Part shown: piece after piece, positions 1 through 5,081 of the stretch
Layout: the number at the start of each line of letters is the position of its first letter
How positions within the stretch are numbered: position 1 is the stretch's first letter
Origin: Clostridiales bacterium
Lineage (GTDB): Bacteria; Bacillota; Clostridia; Christensenellales; CAG-138
Direction: 5' to 3'
Length of the DNA: 6,385 nt
Assembly (NCBI GenBank): GCA_009783775.1
Contig: WRCT01000108.1
Location: forward strand, 1 to 6,385
Made by a program: the position numbers and the translations under genes
The notes under the pieces: generated by a model
What the model was told of the DNA's origin: nothing
Database searches by the model: none
The model's input: only the letters and a program-made list of their open reading frames with translations

Positions 1-610
1 CCGGCCCGGCATTGTGCCGCTGGCGAGAATATACGGCGCGCGTATTATAGTGGACGACGAGCACGGTCTGGGCGTACTCGGCGAGGGCGGTCGGGGCACG
101 GCCAGCCACTTCGGGCTCGAGGACGAGGTGGACGTCTACATGGGCACCTTCAGCAAATCTTTAGCCAGCTTGGGCGGTTATATGGTCTGCACAGAGCTGG
201 TCGCGGAATATGTACGCCACAACTCCCGTCCCTTTATTTTCTCCGCCTCCATGACACCCGCCTGCACCGCCACGGCCCTGGCCGCCCTGCGCTATCTGCG
301 GACGCACCCGGAGCTTGTGGCCCGCCTGCAATCGCTCGCGGACTACGCGCGCGCGGGCCTCACCGCACGCGGCTTGAATATTCGCGCCTCGGGCACGCCC
401 ATCATTCCCATCTATACCTACGAATACATGAACACCCTTGTCAAGGCCATCGAGCTTTACGACGCGGGCGTCTATGTCAACCCAGTGCTGCCGCCGGCCA
501 CGCCGCAGGGCGAGTGCCTGCTGCGCACCAGCTATATGGCCAGCCACACGGAGGCCCTGCTGGACGAGGCGATGGACATTATAAAGCAAGTAATACAACC
601 CAACGCGTAG
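1..610 (+). CDS. Alpha-oxoamine synthase, serine palmitoyltransferase-like (C-terminal half, 5' truncated)
   Basis: PLP-dependent fold-type I enzyme of the alpha-oxoamine synthase family, which decarboxylatively condenses an amino acid with an acyl thioester. The reading frame is open from base 2, so the GTG at 14 is internal; about half of a roughly 400-residue protein is present. Visible are the PLP-ring Asp/His motif VDDEHG (bases 50-67), the Schiff-base lysine in TFSKS (Lys codon 155-157), the following SLGGY, an SPT-like stretch YVRHNSRPFIFSAS, and the substrate-carboxylate Arg in LLRTSYMASHT near the C-terminus. The RHxSR...FSAS stretch, PIIPIY and VNPVLPPA resemble bacterial serine palmitoyltransferases more than BioF or KBL. 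The VDDEHG motif has Glu where Ala or Ser is usual. An SDR gene follows on the same strand, suggesting a two-step pathway. The stop TAG lies inside a repeat unit. Family assignment is firm; the substrate is inferred and BioF- or KBL-like activity cannot be excluded. Confidence 0.88.
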   Translation, partial: RPGIVPLARIYGARIIVDDEHGLGVLGEGGRGTASHFGLEDEVDVYMGTFSKSLASLGGYMVCTELVAEYVRHNSRPFIFSASMTPACTATALAALRYLRTHPELVARLQSLADYARAGLTARGLNIRASGTPIIPIYTYEYMNTLVKAIELYDAGVYVNPVLPPATPQGECLLRTSYMASHTEALLDEAMDIIKQVIQPNA

Positions 611-658
611 GGGCGATTATCAATCGCCCGCCGTAGGGGCGGGGTTAGCCCGCCCGCT
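607..658. repeat. Two tandem 26-bp palindromic repeat units (GTAGGGGC type)
   Basis: Unit 1 (607-632) and unit 2 (633-658) both begin GTAGGGGCG and share CGCCCGC near their right ends, while the centres differ. Each unit contains a 19-nt palindrome. In unit 1, arms 611-618 and 622-629 form a perfect 8-bp stem with a 3-nt loop. In unit 2, arms 637-643 and 649-655 form a perfect 7-bp stem with a 5-nt loop. Together the units fill 52 bases around the synthase/SDR junction. The TAG stop of the upstream gene (608-610) is part of unit 1, and unit 2 ends directly against the ribosome-binding site of the SDR gene. There is no T-run after either hairpin, so they do not look like intrinsic terminators. 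The form resembles REP- or MITE-like intergenic palindromes seen in Bacillota genomes; that comparison is from memory, and no other copy was noticed in this window. Confidence 0.85.
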
Positions 659-663
659 GAGGA
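658..663 (+). promoter_or_regulatory. Ribosome-binding site of the SDR gene
   Basis: TGAGGA lies 3 nt before the ATG at 667, a short but workable spacing. It supports the ATG start, which also gives the usual SDR N-terminus (MSKVVVITGG). The site directly abuts the right end of palindromic repeat unit 2, so the hairpin at 637-655 ends only 2-3 nt before it and could affect ribosome access. Confidence 0.6.
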
Positions 664-666
664 AAC

Positions 667-1458
667 ATGAGCAAAGTAGTTGTTATAACAGGGGGCAGCA
701 GCGGGATCGGCCTGGCCGCCACAGAGGCTTTCGCGCAAGCAGGCTGGCGGGTAGCCGAGATCAGCCGCAACGGGCAAGACCGCGCGGGCGTGTCCCATTT
801 CACCGCCGATATCTCCAACGAATCCGAGGTGCAAGCGTCCTTCGCGCAGATACTTTCTGCCTTTGGCAGGGTGGACGTTCTGATCAACAACGCCGGATTC
901 GGCATCTCGGGCGCGGTCGAGTTCACAAGCGCGGCGGACGCCGAGCGGCAGGTGCGCGTCAACTATCTGGGCCTGGTCCATGTCACAAAAGCCGCGCTGC
1001 CCATCCAACGCGCGCAGGGCGGGGGCACGATTCTCAACGTCAGCTCCGTCGCGGCGGCAATACCCATTCCGTTTCAGGCACATTACTCCGCCTCCAAAGC
1101 CGCCGTCACGGCCTTTTCCCGCGCACTGGCGCTCGAGGTGCGTCCTTTCGGTATCCGCGTGGCCGCCGTGCAGCCGGGCGATATCAAAACAAATTTCACA
1201 GAGGCACGCAACAGCACCTACGAGGGCGACGAAACCTACAACGGCCGCATTGCCCGCTCGGTCGCCAAAATGGAGCACGACGAACAGCATGGTATGCCCG
1301 CAAGCGTCGTTGCCAAACGCCTACTCAAACTTGCAAATAAAAACCGGCTTGCGCCGGTCTATACGGTGGGGTTCTCCTATCAGCTGATCGACCTGGCCGC
1401 GCGCCTGCTGCCGCGCTCGCTGGCCGCCTTTATCGTAAAACAAATGTACGCAAAATAA
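667..1458 (+). CDS. Classical short-chain dehydrogenase/reductase (SDR), 263 aa
   Basis: Full-length NAD(P)-dependent oxidoreductase with a Rossmann fold, probably cytoplasmic or membrane-peripheral. Seen in order: the cofactor glycine motif TGGSSGIG (residues 8-15), NNAG (74-77), the active-site Asn in VNYLG (Asn99), catalytic Ser127, and Tyr140-x3-Lys144 in YSASK, with the standard 13-residue Ser-Tyr spacing. Arg34 after the second strand, with no acidic residue there, suggests NADP(H) preference (inference). The C-terminal tail (about 233-263, VGFSYQLIDLAARLLP...) is amphipathic and extends past the core fold. The gene follows an SPT-like synthase on the same strand, so reduction of a 3-keto long-chain base is an attractive role, but SDR sequences alone do not reveal substrate and a general beta-ketoacyl or sterol-type reductase is possible. 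The stop lies 2 nt from that of the convergent ABC gene, and codons for residues 223-231 overlap a candidate terminator on the other strand. Confidence 0.93.
   Translation: MSKVVVITGGSSGIGLAATEAFAQAGWRVAEISRNGQDRAGVSHFTADISNESEVQASFAQILSAFGRVDVLINNAGFGISGAVEFTSAADAERQVRVNYLGLVHVTKAALPIQRAQGGGTILNVSSVAAAIPIPFQAHYSASKAAVTAFSRALALEVRPFGIRVAAVQPGDIKTNFTEARNSTYEGDETYNGRIARSVAKMEHDEQHGMPASVVAKRLLKLANKNRLAPVYTVGFSYQLIDLAARLLPRSLAAFIVKQMYAK
1335..1360 (-). terminator. Candidate intrinsic terminator of the minus-strand operon, inside the SDR gene
   Basis: Read on the minus strand, ACCGGC (1358-1353), a GCAA tetraloop (1352-1349) and GCCGGT (1348-1343) make a perfect 6-bp stem. It is followed at once by TTTTATTT (1342-1335), giving five T in a row when the last stem base is counted. 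A G-U and an A-U pair could extend the stem base to 1360. GCAA is a stable GNRA loop. The site is about 100 nt beyond the stop of the second ABC gene, and I saw no better hairpin with a T-run nearer that stop. On the + strand the hairpin is not followed by T, so it should act in one direction only. It lies within the convergent SDR coding sequence. Confidence 0.6.
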
Positions 1459-1460
1459 GC

Positions 1461-3287
1461 CTACACATCATACATAAACTGCTGCATATAAAGCTGATAA
1501 TACTGCGCCCCCCTCGCCAGCAGTTCCTCATGCGAGCCGCTCTCCACAATCTCGCCCTTATGGATTACCAAAATGCGGTCCGCGTGACGCACGGTGGAAA
1601 GCCTGTGCGCCACGATCACATTCGTGCGCCCGCGCAGGACCTCCCGCGTCGCGTCCTGCAACAGCAGCTCCGTCTCGGTATCAATCGAGCTCGTGGCCTC
1701 GTCCAGCACAAAGATACGCGGGTTCGCGCAGATCACCCGCGCAAAGGAAATCAACTGTTTCTGGCCGGTGGACAGGCGAATGCCGCCCTCGCCGACCTGC
1801 GTATCATAACCCTGCTCTAACTTCTCAATAAAGGAGTGCGCGGAAACCAACTCCGCCGCGCGCCGCACTTCCTCGTCACTTGCGCTTGGATTGCCAAAGC
1901 GGATATTGTCCGCCACGGTTCCCGAAAACAGGTGCGGCGTCTGCAGCACATACCCCAGGCTCGACTGCAGCCAAAGCTGCGACCGCTCCCGTGAGTCCCT
2001 GCCATCAATCAATATCCGCCCGCCCGTCGGCTCATAAAAACGGCAGATCAGATTCACGATCGTGCTCTTGCCCGCGCCCGTCTCGCCCACCAGCGCCACG
2101 GTCTCGCCCTGCCGGATATGCAGGTTAAAGTCCCGCAAAATCGGCTCATCGGGCTTATAGGAAAAGTCCACATTTTCAAATGTGATATCGCCCTTAACCT
2201 GCTCCCAGTTCTCCCGTTTGGCGTGCATCACATCGCCATAGTGCGCCGTGACCTCGGGGCTGTCCACTATCGCAATCGGCGCGTCCATCAGCGCCAGCAC
2301 CCGCTCCGCCGAGGCCTGCGCGCCCTGCAACTCGCCCCAGATATGCGCCAGATGGTGAATAGGGTCAAAGAGGTTGGACGCATAGACGATAAAGGCGACC
2401 AGCGTGCCGACCGTAATGCCCGCGATAAAGTAATCGGGATTTAAGATACTGTTTGTTCCGAAATACAGCGCCATGCCCGTGCCGATCGCGCCCAGCGAGA
2501 TGATCAGCGGGAAGAAACACGCGGAGAATAGCGCGGCCTTGACGGATACGCGGCGCATTTTGGTGGTCTCAACCTCAAACTCTCGCTGGTTCTCGGCCTC
2601 GCGCACCAGTGTCTTGGTCGTCATCGCGCCCATAATGCCCTCGTTAAACGCGCCCGTGATAATGCTGTTCTGCCTGCGCGACTCCCGTTGGTATTTTAAG
2701 ATCCTGCGCTGCAGAAAGCGGGCCGCAATGACCATCGGCGCAACGACCGTGACGACAATGAGCGCCAGCCGCCAGTTGATAACAAACATCACAACCAGAT
2801 TGGACAGGATATAAAACCCCGCCCAAACGACGTCCACCACGCTCCAGGCGATCAGGTCGGACAGGTTTGCAATATCGCTCACCATGCGCGCCAGCAGATA
2901 ACCCACCGAGGTATTGTCATAGTAGGCAAAGCTCTGCTCCTGTAACTTGCGATAGGCGTCCTGCCGGATATCATAGGCGATCTTCATCTCCAAACGTCCC
3001 GTGCGGCTGATAAAAAAGAAGGTAAGCGAACCCTGCATTAGCACCGAACCGAAGTAGAGGAAAGCAAAAGGCGTCAAGCCGTCCGTACTGCGAGGAATCA
3101 CAAAATGATCCAGCGCGTATTTTGTAAACAGCGGATAGGCCGTATCAATCAGCGCGACCAAAATAAGCGACGCGACAATAAGGCCAAGCAGCGCCCTGTG
3201 CCGCAGCGCGTAACGGGCCAGCCGTGACCAAAGCGAATAGTCCACCTTTTTGGCGGTGAAGTCTTGTTCTTCCAAGTAGGCCGACAT
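1461..3287 (-). CDS. ABC exporter half-transporter, canonical Walker B subunit (YheH/BmrD-like), 608 aa
   Basis: Inner-membrane type IV ABC exporter half: an N-terminal six-helix domain (helices about 32-55, 72-94, 146-170, 172-193, 251-276, 287-309) fused to a nucleotide-binding domain (about 366-600). Visible are the A-loop Tyr377, Walker A GETGAGKST (401-409), Q-loop Gln449, signature LSTGQ (505-509, not LSGGQ), Walker B ending Asp529 with catalytic Glu530 (DEATSS), and switch His561. The N-terminus and the YDNTSVGYLLARMVSD segment match BmrD/YheH- and LmrD-type subunits. The ATG overlaps the TGA of the upstream half-transporter by 1 nt, and a ribosome-binding site lies just upstream, so the two are surely co-expressed and likely form a heterodimer. 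In the family such pairs export drugs, lipids or peptides; the substrate cannot be read from sequence. The noncanonical signature would sit opposite the partner's altered Walker B. Confidence 0.93.
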   Translation of the reverse strand: MSAYLEEQDFTAKKVDYSLWSRLARYALRHRALLGLIVASLILVALIDTAYPLFTKYALDHFVIPRSTDGLTPFAFLYFGSVLMQGSLTFFFISRTGRLEMKIAYDIRQDAYRKLQEQSFAYYDNTSVGYLLARMVSDIANLSDLIAWSVVDVVWAGFYILSNLVVMFVINWRLALIVVTVVAPMVIAARFLQRRILKYQRESRRQNSIITGAFNEGIMGAMTTKTLVREAENQREFEVETTKMRRVSVKAALFSACFFPLIISLGAIGTGMALYFGTNSILNPDYFIAGITVGTLVAFIVYASNLFDPIHHLAHIWGELQGAQASAERVLALMDAPIAIVDSPEVTAHYGDVMHAKRENWEQVKGDITFENVDFSYKPDEPILRDFNLHIRQGETVALVGETGAGKSTIVNLICRFYEPTGGRILIDGRDSRERSQLWLQSSLGYVLQTPHLFSGTVADNIRFGNPSASDEEVRRAAELVSAHSFIEKLEQGYDTQVGEGGIRLSTGQKQLISFARVICANPRIFVLDEATSSIDTETELLLQDATREVLRGRTNVIVAHRLSTVRHADRILVIHKGEIVESGSHEELLARGAQYYQLYMQQFMYDV

Positions 3288-5077
3288 CAGTCCTCACCCC
3301 CGAAATTCTGAATTTGAGCAATGCGCTTGTACGGCCCGTCCTGTGCCAGCAGCTCCGCGTGATTGCCCTGCTGCAATGCCGCGCCCTCTTCCAGCACAAG
3401 TATCAGATCCGCCCGACAGAGCGTGGTAATGCGGTGGGAGATCAAAAATACAATGCCGTTCCGGTTCAGGTTCCGCAGCGCCTCCCGGATCTTCGTATCC
3501 GTTTCGGTGTCCACCGCGCTCATGGAATCGTCAAAGATCAAAATCGGCGCGTTTTGCAGGAGCGCGCGCGCGATGGCAATGCGCTGCTGCTGCCCGCCGG
3601 ACAGCGTCACGCCCCGTTCGCCCACAAGCGTTTGGTATCCCTGCGCAAAACCCATAATGTCCTCATGCACCGCCGCCGCTTTTGCCGCGTTGATTACTTC
3701 CTCTTCGGTCGCGTGCGGGGCCCCCATGCGGATATTTTCCAGCACGCTGCGCGAATAAAGAAAGGGCTCCTGCAACACGATCCCGATATTGCGCCGCAGG
3801 TGCGCGCCATTGATATCGTTGACATTCACCCCGCCGATCGTGATTGCCCCGCCGGTCGCCGTGTACAGCCGCTGCATGAGCTGCACCAGGGAACTCTTGC
3901 CCGAACCCGTCGCGCCCAAAATCCCGACCACCTGCCCGGGCTTTGCCATAAAGTTCACATCGCGCAGCACATCAATCCCGTCCTCATAATGAAAGGAGAC
4001 GTTAGAAAACGCGATCTCTTTTCGCATATCCGTCATCAATCCAAGCCCCGGCTCGGCCTCCGGATCCGTCTGCATAATCTCGCCCAGCCGGTTTAAGGAT
4101 ACGCCCGCCTTGCCCATATCCGAGAGAATGCGCCCCAACTGCCGCACGGGCCAGGTGAGCATGGCGGTGTACATAACAAACAGGGTCACGTTACCCAGCG
4201 AAAACCCGCCCCTGTTGTAGAAGATCACGCCCGCGACCAACGCCACGCCGATCTGGCAGTAGCCGATCATATCCGAAAGTCCCCAATAGACGGCCAGCAG
4301 ATGCACAAGCCGCGTGGCCTTGTCCCGATAATCCCAATTCAATGCGGTGAATTTGTCCATCTGGGCCCGTTGCTGGCCGAAAGCGCGCACCACGCGCACG
4401 CCGGTCAGGTTCTCCTGCACAGCGGCGGACAGCGCGCCCTCCGCCTCGTCCGTCACCTGAAAGCGTTTTTGCACGCGCCTGAAAAACACATAGGACGAAA
4501 CGGGCAGAACGGGGAAGACGCACATACAAATCAAGGTCATGGTCGGGTGAATAGAGAACATAATGACCAGCGAGGTGATAAACATGGCGGCGGTGCGCAC
4601 GATCTCCATCGCCTGCATACCCACAAAGCGGCGCACGGTGTTCACATCGGACGAGCAGCGCTGTACAATATCACCCACGCTGATATGCTTATGGTAGTCA
4701 TAGGGCACGGTCTGCAACCGGCGGTACAGAACATTCTGCATCTGTGTCGCCATACCCTCGGAGGCATAGGCGTTGTACTGGCGGCGCAGGTAGGCAAACC
4801 CGCAGTTGATCAGCGTGAACAGCAGTATCGCGGCGCCGCAAAGATAAATGTGCCGCAGCAGATAGTCCCTCCCGCCGATGGCCTCCAGCAGGCGCAGCAG
4901 AAAATCTGGGATCTTGGAGCTGTCGCCCACGATCACAAAGTCCAGCGTAAAGCTGGTGACAAAGGGCGTGGCGTAAAAGGCCAGCACGGAAACCAGTACG
5001 CAAAAACCCGACAGCCACAAATACTTTTTGTAGCCGTCCAAAGACGCTTTCAACAATGCTTTCGCTGCTCTGCTCAT
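3287..5077 (-). CDS. ABC exporter half-transporter, degenerate Walker B subunit (YheI/BmrC-like), 596 aa
   Basis: Membrane ABC exporter half with six predicted helices (about 19-40, 77-97, 157-175, 178-198, 266-287, 296-315) and a nucleotide-binding domain (about 355-596). Visible are the A-loop Tyr364, Walker A GATGSGKSS (388-396), Q-loop Gln436, canonical signature LSGGQ (492-496), Walker B ending Asp516 followed by Asp517 where the catalytic Glu normally is (IFDDSMSAVD), and switch His548. The segment PYDYHKHISVGDIVQRCSSD is typical of YheI/BmrC and LmrC subunits. Asp for Glu marks the degenerate-site partner of heterodimeric exporters such as TM287/288 and BmrCD (established family knowledge). 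The start is placed at ATG 5077, 1 nt after the PriA stop; an upstream in-frame ATG at 5149 would add 24 Arg-rich residues lying wholly inside priA and is not credible. No strong ribosome-binding site is seen (a weak CGGAT about 10 nt upstream), so translation probably depends on coupling to priA. Confidence 0.93.
   Translation of the reverse strand: MSRAAKALLKASLDGYKKYLWLSGFCVLVSVLAFYATPFVTSFTLDFVIVGDSSKIPDFLLRLLEAIGGRDYLLRHIYLCGAAILLFTLINCGFAYLRRQYNAYASEGMATQMQNVLYRRLQTVPYDYHKHISVGDIVQRCSSDVNTVRRFVGMQAMEIVRTAAMFITSLVIMFSIHPTMTLICMCVFPVLPVSSYVFFRRVQKRFQVTDEAEGALSAAVQENLTGVRVVRAFGQQRAQMDKFTALNWDYRDKATRLVHLLAVYWGLSDMIGYCQIGVALVAGVIFYNRGGFSLGNVTLFVMYTAMLTWPVRQLGRILSDMGKAGVSLNRLGEIMQTDPEAEPGLGLMTDMRKEIAFSNVSFHYEDGIDVLRDVNFMAKPGQVVGILGATGSGKSSLVQLMQRLYTATGGAITIGGVNVNDINGAHLRRNIGIVLQEPFLYSRSVLENIRMGAPHATEEEVINAAKAAAVHEDIMGFAQGYQTLVGERGVTLSGGQQQRIAIARALLQNAPILIFDDSMSAVDTETDTKIREALRNLNRNGIVFLISHRITTLCRADLILVLEEGAALQQGNHAELLAQDGPYKRIAQIQNFGGED
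3291..3298 (-). promoter_or_regulatory. Ribosome-binding site for the second ABC gene
   Basis: On the minus strand GGTGAGGA stands 3 nt before the ATG at 3287, inside the last codons of the upstream gene. GGTGA and GAGG offer two overlapping registers of pairing with 16S rRNA. With the TGATG stop/start overlap, this supports translational coupling and fixes the start at 3287. Confidence 0.6.
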
Positions 5078-5081
5078 ATCA
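5075..5081 (-). promoter_or_regulatory. priA stop / ABC start coupling junction (TGATATG)
   Basis: On the minus strand the PriA stop TGA (5081-5079), one T, and the ABC start ATG (5077-5075) read TGATATG. There is no room for a promoter between the genes, and I see only a weak ribosome-binding site. The arrangement favours one polycistronic mRNA, with ribosomes finishing priA restarting on the exporter gene. Confidence 0.55.

Noticed and set aside
611..655. The two repeat hairpins as intrinsic terminators between synthase and SDR
   Set aside because: Neither is followed by a T-run, and the SDR ribosome-binding site comes directly after, so read-through is expected.
532..1290. Minus-strand 252-aa open frame across the synthase/SDR junction
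   Set aside because: It is antisense to two clear enzyme genes and the repeat pair, with no domain or ribosome-binding support; a shadow of GC-rich coding.
1477..1525. Inverted repeat AACTGCTG / CAGCAGTT as a + strand terminator after the SDR
   Set aside because: The arms are perfect over 8 bp, but the loop is 33 nt and no T-run follows; it falls in the ABC coding sequence and is probably chance.
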